A DNA stretch of 41,074 nt from Acinetobacter sp. ANC 4173 (lineage in GTDB: Bacteria; Pseudomonadota; Gammaproteobacteria; Pseudomonadales; Moraxellaceae): the NCBI RefSeq assembly GCF_004331255.1, contig NZ_SJOF01000022.1, positions 1 through 41,074 of the forward strand, read 5' to 3'. The notes under the pieces are model-generated. The model had not been told where the DNA came from. It saw only the letters and a list, made by a program, of their open reading frames with translations, and did not search any database. Below are positions 1 through 7,837 of this stretch, in pieces. Every line of letters starts with the position of its first letter. The stretch's first letter is position 1. The translations under genes were made by a program, and so were the position numbers.

Positions 1-285
1 CCCGATGCGATTCCATCAGTAGGTGGAGCGATGGATTTAGCCGTTGGTGCTAAAAAAGTGTTTATCACTACCGATCATGTCACCAAAAACGGTGAACCGA
101 AGATTGTGGCAGAGCTGACTTACCCAGCCACAGGACAAAAGTGTGTTGACCGCATTTATACCGACCTGTGTGTGATTGATGTCACTGCTGAAGGCTTAAA
201 AGTGATTGAGAAAGTCGACGGTCTAAGCTTTGCAGAATTGCAGGCCATGACCGGTGCTCCGTTGGTGGATGCGACACAGGGATAA
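1..285 (+). CDS. catJ: 3-oxoadipate CoA-transferase subunit B, 3' end
   Basis: This is the C-terminal 94 residues of the beta subunit of a heterodimeric 3-oxoacid CoA-transferase; the start lies outside the window. The enzyme moves CoA from succinyl-CoA to 3-oxoadipate, making 3-oxoadipyl-CoA for the thiolase encoded downstream. Visible family features are the VGGAMDLAVGAKKV segment at the very beginning and the DRIYTDLCVIDV segment near the middle. The following genes (thiolase, enol-lactonase, then a terminator and no pcaK-like transporter) favour the catechol-branch copy (catJ) over the protocatechuate copy (pcaJ). The two are nearly identical in Acinetobacter, so the symbol is an inference while the family is secure. 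Confidence 0.9.
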   Translation, partial: PDAIPSVGGAMDLAVGAKKVFITTDHVTKNGEPKIVAELTYPATGQKCVDRIYTDLCVIDVTAEGLKVIEKVDGLSFAELQAMTGAPLVDATQG

Positions 286-300
286 TTAATCCCTCCCGAC

Positions 301-674
301 CTCCCTTTAAAAAGGGAGGAGTTTCCCCCTTTTTAAAGGGGGACTAAGGGGGATTCAAAGTCCAACAGCTCGTTTTGCTTGTTACTTTTTTAAAAAATGA
401 GTGACAACGTCACGCAAGAAAAACTTTGTCATCAACAAAACCTGTTCACTATGGGCATCTATCCAATTGGATTGCAAAAACAATCCTGATCAGAATTTGA
501 GTAGGTTGTTGATGACAAGCAAATGCTGGGAAAGAAATTTAAAACTGTATTTGCTCACATGGCTGGCGACATGGATGTCGCCTCGTTGCTCAGCACAACA
601 GGGATGTTGTGTCTGAGTAACAAAGGGTTTTGTCACTTTTGCCCTATCAAAAGTGAGGCTTTGCCTACGCAAAG
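301..674. repeat. Chain of inverted repeats between catJ and catF
   Basis: No gene is supported between 286 and 738; the stretch is filled with perfect hairpins. They are CTCCCTTT/AAAGGGAG (301-318), CCCCCTTT/AAAGGGGG (325-342), GTGAC/GTCAC (401-413), TTGTCATCAACA (426-437) with its complement at 507-518, the palindrome ATCCAATTGGAT (461-472) inside that loop, GGCGACAT/ATGTCGCC (565-582), CACAACA/TGTTGTG (594-611), TCACTTTTG/CAAAAGTGA (633-656) and CTTTGC/GCAAAG (659-674). Spacing between neighbouring cat genes is normally short, so this looks like an inserted repetitive element. The two poly-purine hairpins resemble REP-type sequences. Whether transcription passes through it cannot be seen here. 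Confidence 0.8.
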
Positions 675-738
675 GAAAATGAATAAATCCATCATTTGTG
701 GCAGTGACAACAACAGATTTCAAAATGGAAACGTAAGA

Positions 739-1950
739 ATGAAAGACGCTTATATCATCGATGCCATCCGTACCCCATTCGGCCGTTATGCGGGTGGTTT
801 AGCCCCAGTCCGTGCCGATGACTTGGGTGCCGTGCCGATTCAAGCCTTAATGCAACGTAATCCTAGTGTCGATTGGAAACAGGTTGATGACGTGATTTAC
901 GGCTGTGCCAACCAAGCCGGTGAAGACAACCGTAATGTCGGACGTATGTCGGCATTGTTGGCGGGTTTACCAGTTGAAGTTCCTGCCACGACAGTGAACC
1001 GTTTATGTGGTTCATCGTTGGATGCGATTGCGATGGCAGCGCGTGCCATTAAAGCGGGTGAAGCCAACCTGATTATTGCGGGTGGTGTGGAAAGCATGTC
1101 ACGTGCACCGTTTGTGATGGGCAAATCAGAAACGGCTTATGGTCGTAGCCAGAAGATTGAAGACACCACCATGGGATGGCGTTTTATCAATCCGAAGCTG
1201 AAAGCCATGTATGGTGTAGAGACCATGCCGCAAACCGCAGAGAACGTGGCACAACAATTTAATATTGATCGTGCAGATCAAGACCAGTTTGCCTTGACGA
1301 GTCAACAGCGCACAGCAACCGCGCAAGCTCAAGGCTTTTTTAAACATGAGATCATCCCTGTAAGTATTGCGCAGCGTAAGGGTGATCCGATTGTGGTTGA
1401 CACGGATGAACATCCACGTGCATCGACCACATTAGAAGGTTTGGCAAAACTGAAGCCAGTCGTCACAGCAGAAGGCACCGTCACAGCGGGAAACGCGTCA
1501 GGCATTAATGACGGTGCGGCTGCTGTACTGATTGCTTCAGAACAAGCGATTCAGCAATACCAGCTTAAACCACGTGCCAAGATTATTGCGTCTACGGCTG
1601 TGGGGGTTGAACCTCGCATTATGGGCTTTGCCCCAGCCCCTGCGATTAAGAAGCTCCTCAAACAAGCCAATCTCAGCATCGAACAGATGGACGTGATTGA
1701 GCTGAATGAAGCCTTTGCGGCACAAGCGCTTGCAGTGACCCGTGATCTTGGTTTGGCGGATGACACGACACAAGTGAATCCAAATGGTGGTGCGATTGCG
1801 ATTGGTCATCCACTAGGTGCTTCGGGTGCACGTTTAGTCACCACGGCTTTAAATCAATTGGAACAAACCGGTGGAACCTATGCGCTATGTTCAATGTGTA
1901 TTGGGGTGGGTCAAGGCATTGCAATGATTATTCAGCGGGTTGAAGGCTAA
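739..1950 (+). CDS. pcaF: 3-oxoadipyl-CoA thiolase
   Basis: Thiolase that cleaves 3-oxoadipyl-CoA with CoA to succinyl-CoA and acetyl-CoA, the last step of the beta-ketoadipate pathway (catF when in the cat operon). The reading frame stays open back to 523, but the thiolase fold begins at ATG 739 (MKDAYIIDAIRTPFGRYAGG), giving 403 residues, the usual length. The upstream codons belong to the hairpin-rich insert. Catalytic residues are visible: Cys90 in NRLCGSS, His357 in IGHPLGASGAR and Cys387 in CSMCIGVGQG. The ribosome site is modest (GGAAACGTAAGA before the ATG). It is followed 44 nt later by the enol-lactonase. The long, structured leader is unusual for an internal operon gene. Confidence 0.95.
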   Translation: MKDAYIIDAIRTPFGRYAGGLAPVRADDLGAVPIQALMQRNPSVDWKQVDDVIYGCANQAGEDNRNVGRMSALLAGLPVEVPATTVNRLCGSSLDAIAMAARAIKAGEANLIIAGGVESMSRAPFVMGKSETAYGRSQKIEDTTMGWRFINPKLKAMYGVETMPQTAENVAQQFNIDRADQDQFALTSQQRTATAQAQGFFKHEIIPVSIAQRKGDPIVVDTDEHPRASTTLEGLAKLKPVVTAEGTVTAGNASGINDGAAAVLIASEQAIQQYQLKPRAKIIASTAVGVEPRIMGFAPAPAIKKLLKQANLSIEQMDVIELNEAFAAQALAVTRDLGLADDTTQVNPNGGAIAIGHPLGASGARLVTTALNQLEQTGGTYALCSMCIGVGQGIAMIIQRVEG

Positions 1951-1994
1951 TTGAGACAGATCGCTAAGTAAAAGATAATTTAAGGAATAACCGT

Positions 1995-2771
1995 ATGCCT
2001 ATTTTAACCACACCTGATGTGCAACTGCATTATCAAACTTTTGGTGATGCCACCAATCCTGCTTTGGTATTTTCCAATTCATTAGGCACCAATTATGGTA
2101 TGTGGCAGCAGCAGTTTAATGCTTTAAAAGAGCAGTTTTTTGTGGTGTGTTATGACACGCGTGGTCATGGTGCTTCGTCTGCGCCTCAAGGTCCTTACAG
2201 CCTGCAACAGTTGGGTGAGGATGTGATTCATTTGCTGGATCATTTAAACATTCAACACGCTGCATTTTGTGGGATTTCTATGGGAGGCTTAACCGGTCAA
2301 TGGTTGGCCATTCATTATCCTGAGCGTTTTAGCCATGTGGTGGTGTGTAATACGGCGGCTAAAATTGGTCAGGAGCAAGCGTGGTTGGATCGGGCGGCTT
2401 TAGTCAGATCTCAAGGTTTACAATCTATTGCGGACAGCGCAGCTTCGCGATGGTTTACAGATCCCTTTATCCAAAGCAACGCAGCAACGGTTGCAACGCT
2501 TTCAAACGACTTAGGTGCTGGCAGCCCAGAAGGTTATGCGAGTTGTTGTGAGGCTTTGGCTAAAGCGGATGTTCGGAAACAATTAAAGACGATTACGGTG
2601 CCTGTGTTGATTGTTGCAGGACAGCAAGATCCTGTGACAACGGTGGCGGATGCTGAGTTTATGCTGAGTCAGATTCCCAAGAGTCAGTTGGTAGAAATTG
2701 ATGCATCGCATATTTCTAATGTGGAACAGCCAACGGCGTTTAATCAGGCTTTAAAACAGTTTCTTGTATAA
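1995..2771 (+). CDS. pcaD: 3-oxoadipate enol-lactonase
   Basis: Alpha/beta-hydrolase of 258 residues that opens beta-ketoadipate enol-lactone to 3-oxoadipate, feeding the CoA-transferase and thiolase encoded just upstream. The catalytic triad can be read: Ser95 in CGISMGG, Asp212 in GQQDPVT and His239 in DASHISN. The oxyanion-side motif NSLGTN is at 28-33 and YDTRGHG at 53-59. An AAGGAA ribosome site precedes ATG 1995. A strong terminator follows directly, so this is the last gene of the operon, as expected of catD; pcaD would normally be followed by pcaK. Family assignment is firm; cat versus pca copy is inferred from context. Confidence 0.94.
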   Translation: MPILTTPDVQLHYQTFGDATNPALVFSNSLGTNYGMWQQQFNALKEQFFVVCYDTRGHGASSAPQGPYSLQQLGEDVIHLLDHLNIQHAAFCGISMGGLTGQWLAIHYPERFSHVVVCNTAAKIGQEQAWLDRAALVRSQGLQSIADSAASRWFTDPFIQSNAATVATLSNDLGAGSPEGYASCCEALAKADVRKQLKTITVPVLIVAGQQDPVTTVADAEFMLSQIPKSQLVEIDASHISNVEQPTAFNQALKQFLV

Positions 2772-2783
2772 GAATACCGCCCC

Positions 2784-2813
2784 AAAAGCCTCACATTGTT
2801 GAGGCTTTTCTTT
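2784..2813 (+). terminator. Intrinsic terminator of the beta-ketoadipate operon
   Basis: Perfect 10-bp stem AAAAGCCTCA/TGAGGCTTTT with a 6-nt loop (2784-2809), followed by CTTTGT, 12 bp after the enol-lactonase stop codon. Confidence 0.85.
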
Positions 2814-2873
2814 GTCTAAAATGTTTGTTTAAATACCATCCACTCACTTCATAACATCTTAGAATTGATAAAA

Positions 2874-3263
2874 ATGAAAAAATACTTTCTCGGTAGTATT
2901 CTTATGCTTTCGATCATGCCCGCTTTTGCAAATTCACAATTCGAAACCTACACCATCATTTATGGTGGCGGCGTAGATGATCTCGGACTCGGTTTAAAAG
3001 ATCAGCAAGGAAAAGAATATCACGCCTATTGTAGCCAGCAATGTGGTGATTGGTTTGATTTTGATCAAGACTCACTGGGTGAGAAACTCAAAAACCAATA
3101 CAAAGGTCGCCAAGCCGTAGTCGATCTGTCTTATGAAATTAATGCTGGACGTATTGTCGGGCCTGGTGATGAGGATGAGCTTTATTTTATAAAGAGCATC
3201 AAACTCATCGATTCAAATCAAAGAAAACCTTGGTTAAACTTTTTTGATCTCAAACAGAATTAA
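2874..3263 (+). CDS. Small exported protein of unknown function
   Basis: 129 residues from ATG 2874. An in-frame TTG at 2865 would add three residues, but the MKKYFLGSILMLS signal peptide begins at the ATG. A typical signal sequence (two lysines, hydrophobic core to about residue 17, cleavage likely after AFA in MPAFANS) implies periplasmic or outer-membrane location. The mature part contains two cysteines (YCSQQCGDW) that could form a disulfide. I do not recognise a catalytic motif. It stands alone between the operon terminator and a convergent CoA-transferase gene. The C-terminal half is charged and the protein is probably small and globular. Confidence 0.75.
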   Translation: MKKYFLGSILMLSIMPAFANSQFETYTIIYGGGVDDLGLGLKDQQGKEYHAYCSQQCGDWFDFDQDSLGEKLKNQYKGRQAVVDLSYEINAGRIVGPGDEDELYFIKSIKLIDSNQRKPWLNFFDLKQN

Positions 3264-3300
3264 ATGCCCTTCTAGATAATATTTTTAATAATTTATTTGC

Positions 3301-4527
3301 TTAGGCTATTTTACCATCAATCACACCCATACCTTTTAACAGCTGTAATTCATGTTCCGCCTTAAATTGAGATAACACAGACATGGTATGTTCTCCCAAT
3401 TGTGGCGGTGCATGATGATATTCAACAGGTGTCTCTGACAATTTTATAGGTGAACCAATCATCTGAAACTCTGGGTTAAGCGGGTGTTGTATATTCACCA
3501 CCATTTCCCGATGTTGAATTTGGGGTTCTTGTAAAGCTTCAGCAACAGAGTTGATTAACCCAACAGGGACTTTAAATGCATGAATCGCACTCACCCACGA
3601 CTCTGCATTTTGCTGTAAAAAATGAGCAGCCAATAATTCAATGAGCACTTCACGGTGGCGCACTCGATCCTGATTTCGATTAAAACGCCCATCTTCCAAT
3701 AGCGAGGTATAACCAATCGCAATACAGAAATCTTTAAACTGCTTATCGTTACCACAAGCGACAATAAATTCTTTGTCTTTCGCGCTAAAAGTCTGATAAG
3801 GCACAATATTCGGATGGCTATTTCCCATACGCTTTGGAGATACACCCGTAGTCAGATAATTCATGCCTTGATTGGCCAAACCTGCCACTTGAACATCCAG
3901 CAAAGACAAATCAATATGTTGCCCTCGTCCAATCTGATAACGAGCCAATAGTGCAGCCTGAATGGCAATCGTGGCATATAAGCCTGTTTGAATATCGACC
4001 ACAGCGACACCCACTTTTTGTGCACCACACCCTGAATCTTCCTCTTCACCCGTAATACTCATCAGTCCAGACATACCCTGAATGATAAAGTCATAACCCG
4101 GTTCAGCGGCACGTGGTCCTGTTTGCCCAAAACCTGTGATCGAGCAATAGACCAGATTCGGATTAATGTCACTTAAAGTTTCATAATCCAAACCATATTT
4201 CTGTAACGAACCCGCTTTATAGTTTTCGATCACGACGTCTGCCGTTTTGACCATTTCATGCAGAATTGCCTGTCCCTCTGAGCGTGTAATATCAATCGCA
4301 ACCGAATATTTATTTCTATTGGCTGACTGATAATATCCCGACTCACGAGTCAGTTCACCGTGAGCATCACGCATCCACGGCGGTCCCCACATGCGAGTGT
4401 CATCACCACATTGTGGACGCTCAATTTTAATGACTTCGGCACCGAGATCTGCCAAAATTTGCCCACACCATGGGCCCGCCAATACTCGGCTAAGATCCAA
4501 AACCCGAATTCCCTTTAACGCACCCAT
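3301..4527 (-). CDS. Class III (CaiB/BaiF) CoA-transferase, probably glutarate CoA-transferase
   Basis: 408-residue family III CoA-transferase: N-terminal GIRVLDLSRVLAGPWCGQ, the LGAEVIKIERP segment, PGYDFIIQGMSGLM at about 143-156, and the catalytic aspartate at Asp178 in VDIQTGLYA. Such enzymes transfer CoA between carboxylic acids by a ping-pong mechanism. It lies 111 bp downstream of a glutaryl-CoA dehydrogenase gene on the same strand, with a divergent LysR gene. This is the layout of the gcdH-gcdG-gcdR glutarate locus of pseudomonads, in which GcdG makes glutaryl-CoA from glutarate and succinyl-CoA. That substrate is inferred from context. An AGGAGC ribosome site precedes ATG 4527. Confidence 0.9.
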   Translation of the reverse strand: MGALKGIRVLDLSRVLAGPWCGQILADLGAEVIKIERPQCGDDTRMWGPPWMRDAHGELTRESGYYQSANRNKYSVAIDITRSEGQAILHEMVKTADVVIENYKAGSLQKYGLDYETLSDINPNLVYCSITGFGQTGPRAAEPGYDFIIQGMSGLMSITGEEEDSGCGAQKVGVAVVDIQTGLYATIAIQAALLARYQIGRGQHIDLSLLDVQVAGLANQGMNYLTTGVSPKRMGNSHPNIVPYQTFSAKDKEFIVACGNDKQFKDFCIAIGYTSLLEDGRFNRNQDRVRHREVLIELLAAHFLQQNAESWVSAIHAFKVPVGLINSVAEALQEPQIQHREMVVNIQHPLNPEFQMIGSPIKLSETPVEYHHAPPQLGEHTMSVLSQFKAEHELQLLKGMGVIDGKIA

Positions 4528-4638
4528 TATTTGCTCCTCAATCGTGCATCTTCGTTTTACTTTTGATTTTCAAAGATGCATTTGCCCTCAAGATGCTCTT
4601 TCGAGCACCACGATTTTGATCAAAATGATTTTTTTTAA
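4528..4638 (-). other. Intercistronic region gcdH to CoA-transferase with stem-loops
   Basis: The 111 bp between the two genes hold TGCATCTT (4545-4552) paired with AAGATGCA (4573-4580), a GCTC/GAGC hairpin near 4596-4606, and the palindrome ATTTTGATCAAAAT (about 4613-4626). A T-rich run lies next to the dehydrogenase stop. No clear intrinsic terminator is formed, so the pair can be one transcript with structured spacer RNA. Roles are not known. Confidence 0.35.
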
Positions 4639-5853
4639 TTAGAATGCAGTAATACCCGTCTGCGCACGACCAAGAATTAGTGCATGTACGTCATGGGTGC
4701 CTTCATAGGTGTTCACCACTTCTAAATTGACCAAATGGCGTGCGACACCAAACTCATCACTAATCCCATTTCCCCCCATCATGTCACGGGCTAAACGGGC
4801 AATATCTAAAGCTTTACCACAGTTGTTACGTTTGATTAGAGAGGTTCCTTCAACCGATGCAATACCTTCATCTTTCATACGTCCAAAACGCAAAGCAACT
4901 TGCAACCCTAAAGCAATTTCAGTTTGCATATCAGCAAGTTTTTTCTGAATAAGTTGGTTTGCTGCTAAAGGGCGACCAAACTGTTTACGATCCATTGTAT
5001 ATTGATGCGCAGTATGCCAACAGAATTCTGCTGCACCCATCGCGCCCCAAGCGATACCATAGCGTGCGCTATTTAGGCAGGTAAATGGACCTTTCAAACC
5101 ACGAATTTCAGGAAACGCATTTTCTTCTGGAACAAAAACGTTATCCATCACAATTTCGCCTGTAATTGATGCACGTAAACCCACTTTGCCATGAATCGCA
5201 GGTGCTGAAAGCCCTTCCCAGCCTTTTTCTAAAATAAAGCCACGAATGTCACCCACATGTCCTTCTTCAGACACTTCTTTTGCCCACACCACAAATACAT
5301 CAGCAATTGGGCTATTGGTAATCCACATTTTCGCACCAGATAAGCGATAACCACCCGCTACTTTTTTAGCACGTGTGATCATGCTTCCTGGGTCTGAACC
5401 ATGGTCTGGCTCAGTTAAACCGAAGCAACCAATGTACTCACCTGATGCAAGTTTAGGTAAATATTGCTGTTTTTGTTGTTCTGTACCAAATTCATGAATT
5501 GGCACCATGACCAAAGAACTTTGTACGCTCGCCATAGAACGGTAACCTGAATCTACACGTTCAATTTCACGTGCAATTAAGCCATAACTCACATAATTTA
5601 AACCTGCACCACCATATTGTTCAGAAATCGTTGGACCTAATAAGCCAAGTCCTCCCATTTCACGGAAAATACCAGCATCAGTTCGTTCATAACGGAACTG
5701 CTCCAATACACGTGGCATTAACTGTTCCTGACAATAGGCATATGCCGTATCACGAATCATGCGTTCTTCTTCTGTGAGTTGCTGCTCAATTAAAAATGGA
5801 TCTTTCCAATCAAATTGCACACGTGCCGCTTTTGTATTCACCATTTGGTTCAT
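4639..5853 (-). CDS. gcdH: Glutaryl-CoA dehydrogenase
   Basis: FAD enzyme that oxidises and decarboxylates glutaryl-CoA to crotonyl-CoA in lysine and glutarate breakdown. The start is set at ATG 5853 (MNQMVNTKAARVQFDWKDPF), giving 404 residues, because AGAGGA lies 7 nt upstream. The open frame continues to 5907 without family similarity. Acyl-CoA dehydrogenase signatures are in order: the FGLTEPDHGSDPGSM flavin/substrate loop, AKMWITNSPIADV, RKQFGRPLAANQLIQ and, near the C-terminus, YEGTHDVHAL with the catalytic glutamate at Glu384. YEGTHD is the glutaryl-CoA dehydrogenase form of this motif. It is the first gene of a minus-strand pair, read away from the LysR gene. Confidence 0.95.
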   Translation of the reverse strand: MNQMVNTKAARVQFDWKDPFLIEQQLTEEERMIRDTAYAYCQEQLMPRVLEQFRYERTDAGIFREMGGLGLLGPTISEQYGGAGLNYVSYGLIAREIERVDSGYRSMASVQSSLVMVPIHEFGTEQQKQQYLPKLASGEYIGCFGLTEPDHGSDPGSMITRAKKVAGGYRLSGAKMWITNSPIADVFVVWAKEVSEEGHVGDIRGFILEKGWEGLSAPAIHGKVGLRASITGEIVMDNVFVPEENAFPEIRGLKGPFTCLNSARYGIAWGAMGAAEFCWHTAHQYTMDRKQFGRPLAANQLIQKKLADMQTEIALGLQVALRFGRMKDEGIASVEGTSLIKRNNCGKALDIARLARDMMGGNGISDEFGVARHLVNLEVVNTYEGTHDVHALILGRAQTGITAF

Positions 5854-6085
5854 TACGCATCCTCTGCTAGGTCTTGTTATCTGTAATGATGCTATGCTTG
5901 AACACAAAATAATTCAAACGATTAATTTGCATGCAGATATTCATAAAACGCATATCTTCTTTAATTTTTTCACATTAAAAAAACAATAAGTTGCTAAAAA
6001 TAGCATTTCTACAGTATGTTCTTATGATGCAATCTACATGCTTTATGCACTTTTAAAATATCCTAATGACTGAATGACAAGGCTA
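5854..6085. promoter_or_regulatory. Divergent gcdH / LysR promoter region
   Basis: About 230 bp of AT-rich DNA separate the two divergent start codons. LysR proteins normally bind such a region and control both directions. GATAT and ATATC frame a 12-nt spacer near 5935-5956, a possible dyad with LysR-like spacing. I cannot assign -35/-10 boxes with confidence. Confidence 0.4.
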
Positions 6086-7054
6086 ATGAGAAGAAAAATT
6101 CCCTCTATGCAGAGCTTACTCTGCTTTGAATCGGCAGCTAAACATGCCAGTTACACGCATGCTGCTTTAGAACTGTCCATGACCCAAAGTGCAGTGTCAC
6201 GTCAGATTCAGCAATTGGAAGAATTCTTAGATATTCAGTTGTTTACACGAACACGACATGGTATGGAACTGACCATTGCGGGTACACAATATTATGCGGC
6301 GATAAAACCCTATTTACTCGGTTTAGAAAAATCCACACAAGAAGTCATGGCACATAAAGGTTTAGGGGGGACACTTAAACTCGGTGTTGTGCCGACCTTT
6401 GCTACTCGTTGGTTATTACCAAAACTGCACGTCTTTAATATGCGTTATCCTGAAATTACCATTCATTTGGAAACCAGTACCAAGCCTTTTCTATTTAATG
6501 AACATATGTTCGATGCGGCCATTTATGCAGGAACACAACAACAAATTGAGCACTGGCCAAGCATCCAAGCCCATTTTTTAATGCATGAAGATGTCATCGC
6601 TGTTTGCTCGCCTTCACTTATTTTGCAACATTTCCCAAACGCTGAAAAACTCACCCCATATAGCTATCATTTAAACCCAGAGCAAATTACACAACTTCCT
6701 TTATTACAGCAAACCACACGACCTACTATTTGGCAGGAATGGTTTCAAGCCCATCAAATCGACCATCCTAGAGCCGACGAAGGACAACGACATGAGCTGT
6801 TTTCCATGCTTGCTGTAGCGGCATCGCATTCAATGGGCGTTGCTTTAATTCCGCAAATGCTGATTGAACAAGAACTAAAAAATCAAACTTTGGTGATTGC
6901 TAGTAGCAGTCCATTACCGAGTAATCGTGCATATTATTTGGTGCATTCTAGTCAAGCGCCATCAACTATTTTGAGCAAGTTTGTCGACTGGATTCAACAT
7001 GAAGTAAAAATGATTTCAAACTTCACTCCAGTTGATACCCAGGCCCAAGAATAA
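6086..7054 (+). CDS. LysR-family regulator of the glutarate locus (GcdR-like)
   Basis: LysR-type regulator of about 322 residues. The winged helix-turn-helix occupies the first 65 residues (MRRKIPSMQSLLCFESAAKH, then TQSAVSRQIQQLEE as recognition helix and LFTRTRHGMELT as wing). The LysR substrate-binding fold follows, starting at LGGTLKLGVVPTFATRWL. Members with the MRRKIPS start are common in acyl-CoA and amino-acid catabolic loci. ATG 6086 is preferred because the family begins at MRRKIP; an in-frame ATG at 6074 has no better ribosome site. Divergence from gcdH suggests control by glutarate or glutaryl-CoA, which is inference. A sirtuin gene follows after 18 nt, probably on the same transcript. 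Confidence 0.88.
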   Translation: MRRKIPSMQSLLCFESAAKHASYTHAALELSMTQSAVSRQIQQLEEFLDIQLFTRTRHGMELTIAGTQYYAAIKPYLLGLEKSTQEVMAHKGLGGTLKLGVVPTFATRWLLPKLHVFNMRYPEITIHLETSTKPFLFNEHMFDAAIYAGTQQQIEHWPSIQAHFLMHEDVIAVCSPSLILQHFPNAEKLTPYSYHLNPEQITQLPLLQQTTRPTIWQEWFQAHQIDHPRADEGQRHELFSMLAVAASHSMGVALIPQMLIEQELKNQTLVIASSSPLPSNRAYYLVHSSQAPSTILSKFVDWIQHEVKMISNFTPVDTQAQE

Positions 7055-7072
7055 GTAAACAATGAGGAAATC

Positions 7073-7771
7073 ATGCAAAACTTAGTGGTATTTTCAGGTG
7101 CAGGTATGAGTGCCGAAAGTGGCATTCAAACCTTCCGTGATCACGACGGACTCTGGGAAAATTACAACATTGAAGAGGTCGCCACACCTGAAGCATGGGC
7201 AAGAAACCCGCAGTTGGTTCAAGATTTTTATAACCAACGACGTAAACATATTCTACATGCTCAACCGAATCGTGCTCATCAGCTGATTGCCCAATTACAG
7301 CAGCATTATCATCTCAATGTCATTACACAAAATATTGATGATCTACATGAACGTGCAGGTAATGACAATGTGCTGCATTTACATGGAAATATTCGCTTCG
7401 CCAAGAGTTCTGGACCCCATGCCGAATATGCAACTGAGTTTTTCCCTATAGAAGGCTGGGAACTTAATTTAGAAACAGATCGTTGCCCTTTAGGCTACGC
7501 ACTACGACCGCATGTGGTCTGGTTTGGTGAGGCTGTACCGGCTTATGCCGAGGCACAAAAAATTGTGCAACACGCAGATATTTTTATTGTGATCGGTTCA
7601 AGTTTAGAGGTGTATCCTGTTGCAGGATTAATCCATGAAATTCCACCACACTGTAAAGCATATTATATTGACCCTAAAGCGCATCAACAAAGCATGCCTC
7701 TGCAGTATCAACTTATTGCACAAACCGCAACTGAAGGCATGCAACAATTATTCAAGCTATTGACCAATTAA
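7073..7771 (+). CDS. Sir2-family NAD-dependent protein deacylase, zinc-site variant
   Basis: 232-residue sirtuin that uses NAD+ to remove acyl groups from lysines. Visible motifs: GAGMSAESGIQTFRD (9-23), TQNIDDLHERAG (85-96), HLHG with catalytic His104, RPHVVWFGE and GSSLEVYPVAG. Tyr53 and Arg56 in FYNQRRK match the Tyr-x-x-Arg pair that lets class III sirtuins (CobB, SIRT5) bind succinyl- and glutaryl-lysine. Where CobB has two Cys pairs for zinc, only one cysteine (in ETDRCPLGYAL) is seen after HLHG, so the zinc site appears lost. GAGGAAATC precedes the ATG. Its position behind the LysR gene of a glutaryl-CoA locus suggests a role in deglutarylation, which is inference. Confidence 0.92.
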   Translation: MQNLVVFSGAGMSAESGIQTFRDHDGLWENYNIEEVATPEAWARNPQLVQDFYNQRRKHILHAQPNRAHQLIAQLQQHYHLNVITQNIDDLHERAGNDNVLHLHGNIRFAKSSGPHAEYATEFFPIEGWELNLETDRCPLGYALRPHVVWFGEAVPAYAEAQKIVQHADIFIVIGSSLEVYPVAGLIHEIPPHCKAYYIDPKAHQQSMPLQYQLIAQTATEGMQQLFKLLTN

Positions 7772-7778
7772 ACTAACC

Positions 7779-7815
7779 ACTCGGATTAAGCGATTATCCA
7801 TTATCTAATCCGAGT
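7779..7815. terminator. Bidirectional terminator between convergent genes
   Basis: Perfect 10-bp inverted repeat ACTCGGATTA (7779-7788) and TAATCCGAGT (7806-7815) between the converging sirtuin and GST genes. Followed by TTCCAGTTTTTA on the plus strand. Confidence 0.6.
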
Positions 7816-7837
7816 TCCAGTTTTTATACCTAGGATT

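Noticed and set aside
523..738. N-terminal extension of the thiolase frame back to 523
   Set aside because: The thiolase family begins at MKDAYIIDAIRTP (739); the upstream codons lie in the hairpin-rich insert and have no coding character.
5854..5907. Upstream start for glutaryl-CoA dehydrogenase at 5907
   Set aside because: The 18 extra residues do not resemble the family, and AGAGGA is correctly spaced for ATG 5853.
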